From NCBI GenBank assembly GCA_043812755.1, contig JBDRLV010000017.1, forward strand, positions 1-20,427: a stretch of 20,427 nt of DNA, given 5' to 3'. Each line of letters begins with the position of its first letter. Position 1 is the stretch's first letter. The DNA comes from JBDRLV01 sp043812755. Lineage in GTDB: Bacteria > Patescibacteriota > Patescibacteriia > UBA9934 > GWF2-40-263. The notes under the pieces are model-generated. The model worked only from the letters and a program-made list of their open reading frames with translations. It searched no databases and was not told the origin of the DNA. The position numbers were made by a program, and so were the translations under genes. Shown here one piece after another: positions 1 through 6,826 of this stretch.

Positions 1-1
1 T

Positions 2-706
2 GGTTGTGAATCCTCTGCTGTTGCAAAAGGATTGTGTAGCAAACACTATATGCAATGGTGCCGTGCAGGATACTCTGATAATTGGAAGCCTGCGGATCAC
101 GTTTGTAATGTTGGATGTAAAATTAGTGGGTGTGACAAACCCCATTATGCAAAGGGTCTTTGCAATATTCACTATCATCAATGGCTCACAGCAAGCAGAC
201 CTGACAAATGGGAACCGAAACCCAAACATGAATGTTGCATTGTTGATGGATGTGATAATCCGTACAATGCAAAAGGTCTTTGCAACAACCACTACCATCA
301 ATGGCTTCACGCAGGCAGGCCAGATAACTGGGAGCCAAGTGAGCGTACAGTCTATTCTGGTTGCAAGATTGCTGGGTGTGATAATCTACACAAAGCAAAA
401 GGTTTATGCCATAATCACTATCAGCAATGGCTCAAAGCAGGTAGACCTGATAACTGGAAACCAATTGAACGCATAGTCCATTCTTGTTGCAAAGTTGAAG
501 GATGTGATAAACCGCATGGTGCAAAAGGTTTATGCCATAATCACTATCAGCAATGGCTCAAAGCAGGCAAACCTGATAACTGGAAGCCTAGAGGACGGAT
601 TACAACTTGTTCGGTTGATGGTTGTGATGGTCCATACTTTTCAAAAGGACTGTGCAATAATCATTACAGCCAATGGTGTCGCGCTGGCAGGCCAGACAAC
701 TGGAAG
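2..706 (+). repeat. Six tandem coding repeats, period 120 or 126 bp
   Basis: The repeats of the zinc-binding gene are also visible in DNA. The stretch starting at 395 recurs at 521, 126 bp later, with about 45 bases identical (from gcaaaagg through ctcaaagcagg). The other units are more diverged. The near-identity of units 4 and 5 points to recent duplication or gene conversion within the array. Confidence 0.8.
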
Positions 707-727
707 CCACGCAAACGAAAATCTTAA
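2..727 (+). CDS. Tandem zinc-binding repeat protein, 5' end outside window
   Basis: The reading frame is open to the left edge, so the N-terminus is missing. All visible protein consists of six repeats of 40 or 42 residues. Each carries C-x4-C-x9-C-x2-H followed by Tyr and Trp, in the form GCD..(A/S)KGLC..HY.QW..AGRPDNW.P. The three Cys and one His suggest one zinc ion per repeat (inference). Similar single KGLCxxHY modules are known next to HNH nucleases in phage and bacterial proteins, but no HNH or other catalytic domain is visible here. Nucleic acid or protein binding is a reasonable guess; the function is not known. The protein ends in a basic tail (RKRKS) and the gene is followed directly by its own terminator. 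A TTG at 32 could be read as a start, but the repeat pattern clearly continues upstream of it. Confidence 0.8.
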   Translation, partial: GCESSAVAKGLCSKHYMQWCRAGYSDNWKPADHVCNVGCKISGCDKPHYAKGLCNIHYHQWLTASRPDKWEPKPKHECCIVDGCDNPYNAKGLCNNHYHQWLHAGRPDNWEPSERTVYSGCKIAGCDNLHKAKGLCHNHYQQWLKAGRPDNWKPIERIVHSCCKVEGCDKPHGAKGLCHNHYQQWLKAGKPDNWKPRGRITTCSVDGCDGPYFSKGLCNNHYSQWCRAGRPDNWKPRKRKS

Positions 728-753
728 TCGCCAGACACTCTGGCGATTTTTTT
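727..753 (+). terminator. Intrinsic terminator of the zinc-repeat gene
   Basis: A 9-bp perfect stem, ATCGCCAGA / TCTGGCGAT with loop CAC, is followed by a run of T. It begins at the last base of the stop codon of the preceding gene. Confidence 0.85.
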
Positions 754-761
754 AATTATAA

Positions 762-783
762 AACAGACCATTGCTGATCTGCT
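762..783 (-). terminator. Terminator of the leuS-Nudix operon
   Basis: On the minus strand AGCAGATC and GGTCTGTT form an 8-bp stem with two G-U pairs around a 6-base loop, followed by TTTTATAATT. It lies 3 bases past the Nudix stop codon. Confidence 0.6.
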
Positions 784-785
784 TT

Positions 786-1340
786 TTACCCAAATAATTT
801 TTCCTCTAGTTTTTGACGCGCCACTGGGTCACACTTGGCAAGAATAAGCTCATTGTGTAAATCAACATGTAAAAACTGTTCATCATCTGCAAATTCCACG
901 AGCTCATCAAAAGCAACAAGTTGCACAGTAATCTTTTCTCCAGCATCCAGAGTTTGATCCGCTACTTTTTTACAATTACGCGCAATATATAAATGAATCC
1001 TCCAGTCGATTTTACTATATGGTTGCCAAACCTTAAATACTTCCCAATCATTTGATACAAATCCCGTTTCCTCAAGAAGCTCTCTTTTGGCACAGGCAAG
1101 TGTTTCTTCACCTTCATCAATACGCCCACCTGGGATTCCAAAAAATTCTTGTTTGCCTGGTTGCTCTTGCTTGATAACCATTACCTTATCTCCAGTTGTT
1201 GCAATTACATTTACTGTATCAGCCCGCTTAAGCATTTCAAATGTTGCTTTTGATCCATCAAACATTTCTTGTTCCCATTGATAGACATCAAAAACAATTC
1301 CTTTAAAAACACATTTAGCTTGGTTTGGAATAGAAGACAT
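786..1340 (-). CDS. Nudix hydrolase, ADP-ribose pyrophosphatase-like
   Basis: This 184-aa protein contains a complete Nudix box, G-x5-E-x7-REL-x-EE-x-GF, at about residues 73-95 (GRIDEGEE...RELLEETGF). The box binds magnesium and hydrolyses nucleoside diphosphates linked to another group. The upstream beta-rich part and the sequence IPGG before the box fit the ADP-sugar pyrophosphatase branch, but the substrate cannot be read from the sequence. It is the last gene of a leuS, membrane protein, Nudix operon. Only one base separates it from the preceding stop codon, so translational coupling is likely. No Shine-Dalgarno sequence is visible before the ATG. A role in clearing toxic nucleotide products is an inference from the family. 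Confidence 0.9.
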   Translation of the reverse strand: MSSIPNQAKCVFKGIVFDVYQWEQEMFDGSKATFEMLKRADTVNVIATTGDKVMVIKQEQPGKQEFFGIPGGRIDEGEETLACAKRELLEETGFVSNDWEVFKVWQPYSKIDWRIHLYIARNCKKVADQTLDAGEKITVQLVAFDELVEFADDEQFLHVDLHNELILAKCDPVARQKLEEKLFG

Positions 1341-1341
1341 A

Positions 1342-1554
1342 TTATTTTTTCTTTCTGAATAATTTTACAAGCTCAAGAAGTGCTGAGAGAATAAAAACGA
1401 TTTGAAGGATAATAAAAATTGTATCCTGAATCCAGATGCTATATGCAAGCAAACAAACTCCACCCGCAACATATAGAACATCTTGTCGTTTTTCTTTTCT
1501 ATCCCAAATGGAATATGAAATAATCAATAGTCCTAAAATTCCAAAAATAATCAT
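1342..1554 (-). CDS. Small integral membrane protein, 70 aa
   Basis: The protein is almost entirely hydrophobic, with likely membrane segments at about residues 1-17, 27-43 and 46-64. They are separated by the basic loop DRKEKRQD, and the C-terminus is KLFRKKK. No family is recognised. It sits between leuS (2-base gap) and the Nudix gene (1-base gap), so it is surely cotranscribed and probably translated by coupling. The tight spacing supports it as a real gene despite its size. The basic C-terminus suggests a cytoplasmic tail under the positive-inside rule. Function unknown. Confidence 0.7.
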   Translation of the reverse strand: MIIFGILGLLIISYSIWDRKEKRQDVLYVAGGVCLLAYSIWIQDTIFIILQIVFILSALLELVKLFRKKK

Positions 1555-1556
1555 AT

Positions 1557-4106
1557 TTATTTAATTACAAAATTAATCATTCTGCCTGGAAGATAAATGA
1601 TTTTTACAACTGTTTTGCCCTCAAGATGCTTTGCAACATTATCAACTTGTTTTGATGAGGCTGATGCTGTTTGCTCATCTGCCTCTGGTGATATCTCAAC
1701 CGTACCGCGCAATTTTCCATTTACCTGAATTGCGAGTTCGATAAGATCGTCTTTAACCAACTCTGGATCAAACTGCGGCCACTTTTGATCAAATACAGAA
1801 TCCTTGTTCCCAAGCTGCTCCCACAATTCTTCTGCAACATGCGGGGCAAATGGAGACAGCAGGACAATGAACTTTCCAAACAGTTCCTTACTTGCCCCCT
1901 TCTCTTTCATTGTATTAACACATTTCATAAGTGCTGACACTGCAGTATTAAACTTCATTACATCCAAATCCTCTGTAACTTGCTTGATTGTTTTGTGGAG
2001 GGTACGCTCTGTATCATTGCTGTCGGTAGCCGTAGCCTTTTCCGCCTCAGCCAGAGGCTGATGGGCCTTTGGCTCAAAAGGCGGATCAGCCTCTGGCTGA
2101 AGGCTGCGTTCAGGGCGCGGGCTAAAGCCCGCGGCTACCATATCTTTTTCTTCCTGCCCCCCCGTCGCGTCAAACACATTCCAAACCTTTTCCAAAAATC
2201 TTCGTGTACCAACAACTCCGCTCGTGCTCCATGGAATTGTTTCTTCAAACGGCCCCATGAACATTTCAAACAAACGCAAACTATCTGCACCATATTCATT
2301 TACCACATCATCTGGATTAATAACGTTACCAAGCGACTTGCTCATTTTTTTATTATCCTCTGCAAGCACCATGCCGTGCGATATTCGCCTTGCATATGGC
2401 TCTGGGGTTGGAACATGCCCTTCATCGTATAAAAACTTGTGCCAAAATCGAGAATAGAGCAAATGCAAAGTTGTGTGCTCCATGCCCCCATCGTACAAAT
2501 CAATAGGTAGCCAATATTTTAATTTCTCTTTATCAGCAAAAGCTTCGTTGTTATGCGGATCAATATAGCGCAAGAAATACCACGAAGACCCTGCCCAGTT
2601 TGGCATTGTGTCAGTTTCACGCTTTGCATCACCTCCACACTTTGGACAAGTTGTATTTACCCAATCAGTAATCGTCGCCAACGGAGACTCACCTGTATCA
2701 GTTGGCTCATAATTTTTAACATCTGGAAGCTCAAGCGGTAACTGTTCTTCAGAAACCGGAACCCAACCACACGCTGAACAATCAACCATTGGAATTGGCT
2801 CGCCCCAATAATGTTGACGAGAAAAAATCCAGTCACGAAGTTTGTAATTCACAGCCCGTTTACCAAGACCTTTTTTCTCAATATAATCAATGATCGGCTC
2901 GCGAACCTCATCCCATCTTTGACCTAAGAACTCTTTTGGCTCCTCAAGCACACCATCTGGTTCGCGATAGAACACTTCCAGATTCCTGACTTTGTCAGCC
3001 AACTCCTTGTCAGCAGGAAATAAAACTGGATGAAGTGGCAGATCATACTTTTTTGCAAAAAGCCAATCTCGCTCATCATGCGCACTACACCCTACAATCC
3101 CTGTTCCATAATCAATCAATGCAAAACTGGCAACCCAAATCGGCAAATCCCTGCCAGTGCCTAAATAATTTTCTATATAACGCCCAGTAAAAATTCCTTC
3201 CATGTCTTTATCAATATCAAACTTATTTTCCATCTTTTTCTTTTTAATCTTCTCAACAAATTTCATAACAGACTTCTGATGTTCAGTCCCCTTAACCATT
3301 TGCTCAACATACTCATGCTCAGGAGCAATAATTGCAAATGTCTGCGCCATGAATGTCTGCGGAATAGAATCATAAACCTCAAACTCAATATCCATATCCT
3401 TAATCTTGTGCTTAAAATTCACACCCTCTGATCTGCCAATCCAATTCACTTGTTGTGTTTTAATCTTGTCGAGATAATCAACAGTGTCCAGATCAGAAAG
3501 TAAACGGTCAGCGTACTTTGTGATAGCCAACATCCACTGCTCCTTCTCGCGCTGTTCAACCCCAGCACCACAGCGCTCACACGTACCATTCACAACTTCC
3601 TCATGCGCTAAACCAATCTTACAACTTGGACACCAATTTATTGCCATCTTTTTTTTATATGCCAAGCCCTTATTATAGAGCTGTAAAAAAATCCATTGCG
3701 TCCACTTGTAATACTTTGGATCAGTAGTATCAACTTCACGATCCCAATCAACTGAGATTCCAATACTCTTATATTGCTTCTTGAAAGTCTTAATATTTTG
3801 ATCAGTAGCCTCGCGCGGATGAATCTTATTCTTGATCGCAAAATTTTCTGTAGGCAAACCAAACGCATCCCAACCAATTGGATACAAAACATTATATCCA
3901 AGTAAACGCTGATAGCGCACATAAACATCTGTACCAACATAAGGACGCACATGGCCTACATGAAGTCCAGCGCCAGATGGATATGGAAATTCAAATAAAA
4001 TGTATTTCTTAGGTTTGTCAGAAAAATCTTCAGCTTTGCCATAATCTGATTTCTCCCATTTTTTCTGCCATTTTTGTTCAATTGCTTTATGATCGTATGG
4101 TGCCAT
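1557..4106 (-). CDS. leuS: Leucyl-tRNA synthetase with in-frame repeat insertion
   Basis: A class I synthetase that charges tRNA-Leu with leucine. The HIGH motif is HVGH at residues 49-52. A CxxC...CxxC zinc-binding pair lies at about 160-180, and the CP1 editing domain contains GIVGCSAHDERDW. The KMSKS motif is near residue 587. The C-terminus has the anticodon-binding helices (DLDVMKFNTAVSALMKCVN) and the VNGKLRG segment. Full length is 849 aa. Residues of about 654-694, between the catalytic core and the anticodon-binding domain, are encoded by a 115-bp palindromic element (2025-2139) and have no counterpart in ordinary LeuRS. Pro, Glu and Ala are over-represented there, which suggests a flexible linker. 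The gene heads the operon with the 70-aa membrane protein and the Nudix gene. The ATG at 4106 has no visible Shine-Dalgarno sequence, as for the other housekeeping genes here. Confidence 0.97.
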   Translation of the reverse strand: MAPYDHKAIEQKWQKKWEKSDYGKAEDFSDKPKKYILFEFPYPSGAGLHVGHVRPYVGTDVYVRYQRLLGYNVLYPIGWDAFGLPTENFAIKNKIHPREATDQNIKTFKKQYKSIGISVDWDREVDTTDPKYYKWTQWIFLQLYNKGLAYKKKMAINWCPSCKIGLAHEEVVNGTCERCGAGVEQREKEQWMLAITKYADRLLSDLDTVDYLDKIKTQQVNWIGRSEGVNFKHKIKDMDIEFEVYDSIPQTFMAQTFAIIAPEHEYVEQMVKGTEHQKSVMKFVEKIKKKKMENKFDIDKDMEGIFTGRYIENYLGTGRDLPIWVASFALIDYGTGIVGCSAHDERDWLFAKKYDLPLHPVLFPADKELADKVRNLEVFYREPDGVLEEPKEFLGQRWDEVREPIIDYIEKKGLGKRAVNYKLRDWIFSRQHYWGEPIPMVDCSACGWVPVSEEQLPLELPDVKNYEPTDTGESPLATITDWVNTTCPKCGGDAKRETDTMPNWAGSSWYFLRYIDPHNNEAFADKEKLKYWLPIDLYDGGMEHTTLHLLYSRFWHKFLYDEGHVPTPEPYARRISHGMVLAEDNKKMSKSLGNVINPDDVVNEYGADSLRLFEMFMGPFEETIPWSTSGVVGTRRFLEKVWNVFDATGGQEEKDMVAAGFSPRPERSLQPEADPPFEPKAHQPLAEAEKATATDSNDTERTLHKTIKQVTEDLDVMKFNTAVSALMKCVNTMKEKGASKELFGKFIVLLSPFAPHVAEELWEQLGNKDSVFDQKWPQFDPELVKDDLIELAIQVNGKLRGTVEISPEADEQTASASSKQVDNVAKHLEGKTVVKIIYLPGRMINFVIK
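2025..2139 (-). repeat. REP-type palindromic element inside leuS
   Basis: The element is bounded by GGTAGCC and its inverse GGCTACC. It contains a GTAG-headed REP unit at one end (minus strand GGTAGCCGCGGGC, loop TTTA, GCCCGCG). Its centre contains TCAGCC-AGA-GGCTGA and TCAGCC-TCT-GGCTGA. The core of about 65 bp is identical to the copy at 16807-16921, and both copies are exactly 115 bp. It is read through in frame by leuS without any stop codon. Confidence 0.85.
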
Positions 4107-4185
4107 ACATTAAAATAATAGTTCATTTATGCAATGATCGTAGCATATTGAGTGAATTTTATCTAGAAACATTATATATAATACC

Positions 4186-4214
4186 TTGACAAAACCTATA
4201 TTTTCTGATATTAT
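4186..4214 (+). promoter_or_regulatory. Sigma-70 promoter of the tRNA-Ser gene
   Basis: TTGACA (4186-4191), a 17-base spacer and TATTAT (4209-4214), with TG one base before the -10 box (extended -10). The tRNA starts 10 bases after the -10 box. Confidence 0.85.
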
Positions 4215-4223
4215 ATCTCTCTT

Positions 4224-4351
4224 GGTGGAGTGGCCGAGCGGTCGAAGGTGCTCGATTGCTAATCGAGTGTGGGGAAACTCACCGCTGGTTCGGAGGGTCA
4301 TTCGACCCTCCGGCCAGTCGAATGACTGGCCGAATCCCTCCCTCTCCGCCA
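4224..4351 (+). tRNA. tRNA-Ser(GCU) with 40-nt double-hairpin insert in the T-loop
   Basis: The 5' part is canonical: acceptor strand GGTGGAG and D-arm GCC...GGT. The anticodon stem CTCGA/TCGAG carries loop TTGCTAA (anticodon GCT). The long variable arm GTGGG/CTCAC is the hallmark of tRNA-Ser. The 3' end is GAAT-CCCTC-CCTCTCC-G-CCA, with encoded CCA. Between TTC and GAAT of the T-loop lie 40 extra bases (4292-4331) forming two perfect hairpins. Removing them restores an 88-base tRNA with a normal 7-base T-loop. Even then, T-stem GCTGG/CCCTC has two mismatches, and acceptor GGTGGAG/CCTCTCC has two mismatches plus a G-U. The 3' end therefore looks as if it came from another tRNA-Ser. It may be a chimeric or dead gene, or a tRNA with an unusual processed insert. 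Its promoter is strong. The tRNA identity is well supported; function is not. Confidence 0.7.
4292..4331 (+). repeat. Two tandem perfect hairpins splitting the tRNA T-loop
   Basis: Hairpin 1 is GGAGGGTC-ATTC-GACCCTCC (4292-4311) and hairpin 2 is GGCCAGTC-GAAT-GACTGGCC (4312-4331). Both have 8-bp perfect stems, and the loops ATTC and GAAT are reverse complements. The inner ten bases of one are the reverse complement of the inner ten of the other. No spacer separates them. Confidence 0.85.
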
Positions 4352-4381
4352 ATTCATTTTGTTGTGGTGTTTGCATCTGTT

Positions 4382-4428
4382 CTGTGGGTGGTAACTATTA
4401 ACCCCAACCACAGGAGGCCAACGTGGCC
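4382..4428 (+). promoter_or_regulatory. AGGAGG ribosome binding site between two short hairpins
   Basis: The Shine-Dalgarno sequence AGGAGG (4412-4417) lies 5 bases before the GTG start at 4423. CTGTGG (4382-4387) can pair with CCACAG (4408-4413), whose last two bases are part of the Shine-Dalgarno sequence. GGCCA (4416-4420) can pair with TGGCC (4424-4428), placing the start codon in a small stem-loop. Control of translation by folding is an inference. Confidence 0.4.
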
Positions 4429-4674
4429 AAGCAAGCACAGCGCAAGCAACGGTTCAAGCACGGAAGTGAAAACTTCCCAATCCTCTTTGAAGATTCTCGC
4501 TTAAGGGTTTACAAGAACCCAGACAACGAGATCTTTGTGGAGGACATCCGCTCAGGCGCAACGATGCGAATCAGTTCAACAAGCCCTCGTGGTGGACTCA
4601 CGTTTACCACTGATGGACGAGTTGAGCCGATTCAAGTCAACAACCTGATTGGATGGCACGTGAGCCCGCGCTAG
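4423..4674 (+). CDS. Orphan 83-aa protein
   Basis: A GTG start is chosen because AGGAGG lies 5 bases upstream. The protein begins with a basic stretch (AKQAQRKQRFKHG). A beta-strand-rich body follows (ILFEDSRLRVYKN, EIFVEDIRSGATMRIS, GGLTFTTDGRVEPI) and the end is NNLIGWHVSPR. No family is recognised. It is cytoplasmic, with no signal or membrane segment. The gene has its own terminator and lies 71 bases after the tRNA-Ser CCA end, so it might be transcribed from the tRNA promoter; no better promoter was seen. The base composition is visibly richer in G+C than leuS, as for the other orphan genes of this window. Function unknown. Confidence 0.7.
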   Translation: MAKQAQRKQRFKHGSENFPILFEDSRLRVYKNPDNEIFVEDIRSGATMRISSTSPRGGLTFTTDGRVEPIQVNNLIGWHVSPR

Positions 4675-4686
4675 CCACAACAAAAC

Positions 4687-4718
4687 CCGCCATGTCGCAA
4701 GACCTCTGGCGGTTTTTT
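4687..4718 (+). terminator. Terminator of the 83-aa orphan gene
   Basis: CCGCCA (4687-4692) pairs with TGGCGG (4707-4712), and GTC-GCAA-GAC forms an inner stem. Six T follow. Confidence 0.8.
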
Positions 4719-4734
4719 AATTGAAACTAAAAGC

Positions 4735-4751
4735 AACACAGGAATTGTGTT
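4735..4751 (-). terminator. Terminator of the 157-aa membrane protein gene
   Basis: On the minus strand AACACA-ATTCC-TGTGTT is followed by GCTTTTAGTTT. It lies 17 bases after the stop codon of the gene. The T-run is interrupted, so strength is uncertain. Confidence 0.5.
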
Positions 4752-4767
4752 ACTTTGTTATTTCCTT

Positions 4768-5241
4768 TTAACCTTTGCTCTCAAGTGCTTTTATCCTTTT
4801 TTCCTGCTCCTCAATCAAATCCTGCAATTCATCCATCTTCTGGTTTTTAATTGACAACCCAAGATACGATGTCTCAAGTTTTAGTTTATCTTCTAATATC
4901 CTTTCTGTTTTCTGCCTTTCTGAACTACTTATAATTGCAACAAGTGAACCAACACAAATAAATATTATCCCACGCACCACATCTTCAAAGACTGGCGTAT
5001 CAACTCTCATTAAAGAATGTAAAGCTAATAAAATAAAACTGAGAAAAACAGGAACAATAATTCCACGCCTCTGCCACCAAATACACGCAAGCACAATTGG
5101 TACATAATAAAAATGCGTATAAAGAGTTTCTGTGTCTTTCTGTTGAAAATACCAAGTTATTAAAAAACATAACAACATTAAAATACCAATTGATATCAAC
5201 TCTGCTTTTTGAGACTTAGGATAGACAAAATGCATAAACAT
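4768..5241 (-). CDS. Membrane protein with C-terminal coiled coil, sensor-like
   Basis: This 157-aa protein has about four membrane segments at roughly residues 14-30, 40-54, 60-77 and 87-104. The second region, THFYYVPIVLACIWWQRRGIIVPVF, resembles the membrane sensor part of many bacterial histidine kinases. After the membrane part comes a charged helix of about 50 residues (SSERQKTERILEDKLKLE...LQDLIEEQEKRIKALESKG) that looks like a coiled coil. No kinase, cyclase or response domain follows, so the protein is either a stand-alone membrane sensor or a remnant of a larger one. The ATG at 5241 and a second ATG two codons later are both possible starts, and neither has a Shine-Dalgarno sequence. 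It is flanked by terminators on both sides and so appears monocistronic. Function unknown. Confidence 0.7.
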   Translation of the reverse strand: MFMHFVYPKSQKAELISIGILMLLCFLITWYFQQKDTETLYTHFYYVPIVLACIWWQRRGIIVPVFLSFILLALHSLMRVDTPVFEDVVRGIIFICVGSLVAIISSSERQKTERILEDKLKLETSYLGLSIKNQKMDELQDLIEEQEKRIKALESKG

Positions 5242-5287
5242 CTATTAATTACTTTCATAGTAACCTAACTGACAAAAGCGTCAAGCA

Positions 5288-5312
5288 AAAAGCAGGGTTT
5301 GACCCTGCTTTT
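5288..5312 (-). terminator. Terminator of the dehydrogenase gene
   Basis: On the minus strand AAAAGCAGGGT and ACCCTGCTTTT form a perfect stem with loop CAA, ending in T. It lies 6 bases past the stop codon. The near-symmetrical A/T ends could make it work in both directions. Confidence 0.85.
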
Positions 5313-5318
5313 ATTCAC

Positions 5319-6545
5319 TTATTTTTTCGTTCCCTTTTCAATCCTCTCAAGCGCTATTATGAACGCAGCGCGACGCATATCAGTGTTAAGCTCTTTGGAT
5401 TTGTTGTAAATATTCTCAGCCTCACGATTCATTAGCTGCTTGAGTTTTTCAAGTACTTCTTCTTCACTCCAATGTTCCCCTACTAAATTCTGTTGCCATT
5501 CAAATGTTGATACTGTTACACCTCCTGCGTTTGCCAAAATATCAGGAATAACAGTGATCCCTTTTGCAAACAAAATATCATCAGCTTGCGTTGTTACAGG
5601 TCCATTTGCAAGTTCTAAAATTGCTTTTGCCTTAATATCATTTGCATTAGCTTCTGTTATAACCCCCTCAAGTGCTGCAGGGATAAGCAAATCACATTCA
5701 AGTTTTAGCAAATCAGCAGAATCAATTGATTCTGTTCCTGGAGTTCCAACCACGCTTCGAGTCTGGGCTTTTTGCAAAGCTGCTGCATCTGGATCAAACC
5801 CTTCTGGATTATATATTGCTCCACGTGAATCAGAAACGGCAATAATTTTATGTCCTGCCTGATGCCAAATGCGCGCTGCTGTGAGCCCTGCATTCCCAAA
5901 CCCTTGAATCACAACGCGACACACTTTTGGCAAACCAAGCTCAACTCCTTGCAAAGCATCAAATACATAAAATCCACCCTGAGCAGTTGCTGTTCCTCGC
6001 CCTTCAGAACCACCATTTTCAATTGGCTTGCCTGTAATCACAGCGCCTGTTTTATCACCTGTTATCTTTTCATACTCATCTGCCATCCATGCCATGATTT
6101 CAGGTGTTGTGTTTACGTCTGGCGCTGGCACATCAACATGAGCGCCAATGTGTTCAGCCATTGCTTGCATCCAAGCACGTGACAATCTTTCAAGCTCGCC
6201 TGCTGATAATTCTTTAGGGTTAACCTTGATTCCACCTTTTCCTCCTCCCATTCCAATATTTGCAACCGCAGTCTTAATTGTCATAAGAAGCGCAAGCGCT
6301 TTTACTTCATCAGCATCCACTTTTTCATGATATCTAATTCCACCTTTATAAGGTCCTAGCGCATTATTGTATTGCATGCGAAATGCTTCAAAGCTTTTTT
6401 CTTCTCCATCGTCCATTTTAATAGCAATTGTTTTTCTAATTTCATTATTTGGTTTTAAAAAGGAATCCAAAAAATCCTTGTCAAAAGAACAAACTGCGTT
6501 TGCGCGCTGTATTTGTTGAAGCGCATTTTCAAAGGGGTTTGACAT
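5319..6545 (-). CDS. gdhA: Glu/Leu/Phe/Val dehydrogenase, glutamate dehydrogenase type
   Basis: The enzyme reversibly deaminates an amino acid, most likely glutamate, to the 2-oxo acid and ammonia with NAD(P). Substrate-binding Lys67 lies in GPYKGGIRY and catalytic Lys103 in GMGGGKGG. The Asp of PAPDVNT (Asp143) is the general acid/base. The nucleotide-binding loop is GFGNAG at 215-220. Length (408 aa) is near the usual 410-450. Exact substrate and coenzyme choice cannot be fixed from motifs alone. The gene stands alone: a terminator follows it, and its 281-base upstream region has no gene. A weak AGGAAA lies 13 bases before the ATG, and no close promoter was identified with confidence. It links nitrogen and carbon metabolism, which is notable in a genome style otherwise poor in amino acid metabolism. 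Confidence 0.93.
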   Translation of the reverse strand: MSNPFENALQQIQRANAVCSFDKDFLDSFLKPNNEIRKTIAIKMDDGEEKSFEAFRMQYNNALGPYKGGIRYHEKVDADEVKALALLMTIKTAVANIGMGGGKGGIKVNPKELSAGELERLSRAWMQAMAEHIGAHVDVPAPDVNTTPEIMAWMADEYEKITGDKTGAVITGKPIENGGSEGRGTATAQGGFYVFDALQGVELGLPKVCRVVIQGFGNAGLTAARIWHQAGHKIIAVSDSRGAIYNPEGFDPDAAALQKAQTRSVVGTPGTESIDSADLLKLECDLLIPAALEGVITEANANDIKAKAILELANGPVTTQADDILFAKGITVIPDILANAGGVTVSTFEWQQNLVGEHWSEEEVLEKLKQLMNREAENIYNKSKELNTDMRRAAFIIALERIEKGTKK

Positions 6546-6689
6546 ATTTGTGTATGTTTCCTGTTAATTTTAAGTAAGAATGATTGAGTCGATTTTACTC
6601 CTATTTATATATATTGAAAAGCCTTGTGTGGCTTTCAAGACTTGAGCCTTCAGGTGGTTAATAAACTTATCCACTGAAACATATGGGCG

Positions 6690-6736
6690 AATGGCTCCCG
6701 GTCTTTATGAACATTCAGACAAGACCGGGAGCCATT
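6690..6736. repeat. 16-bp perfect inverted repeat in the dehydrogenase leader
   Basis: AATGGCTCCCGGTCTT (6690-6705) and AAGACCGGGAGCCATT (6721-6736) form a perfect 16-bp stem with a 15-base loop. No T-run follows on either strand, so it does not look like a simple terminator. It lies in the 281-base gap between the dehydrogenase start and the neighbouring orphan gene. The rest of that gap holds a weak hairpin (GAAAGCC/GGCTTTTC on the minus strand, about 6615-6635) and no convincing gene. Confidence 0.65.
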
Positions 6737-6792
6737 TGGCTAACAATTAAATCGACAGCTCGCCAATTTTAACTGTTTCAAACAAACAAAAA

Positions 6793-6812
6793 AGCACTTC
6801 GTGAGAAGCGCT
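6793..6812 (-). terminator. Terminator of the 127-aa orphan gene
   Basis: On the minus strand AGCGCTTC-TCAC-GAAGTGCT forms an 8-bp stem with one G-U pair, followed by TTTTT. It lies 14 bases after the stop codon. Confidence 0.85.
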
Positions 6813-6826
6813 AAGAGTTGAGTCGA

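Noticed and set aside
4110..4376. Open frames on both strands across the tRNA-Ser region
   Set aside because: They run through the tRNA and its promoter and have no start signals; the tRNA explains the sequence.
6684..6773. Plus-strand 29-codon frame MGEWLPVFMNIQ...
   Set aside because: It is generated by the 16-bp inverted repeat, has no ribosome binding site and lies antisense to the dehydrogenase leader.
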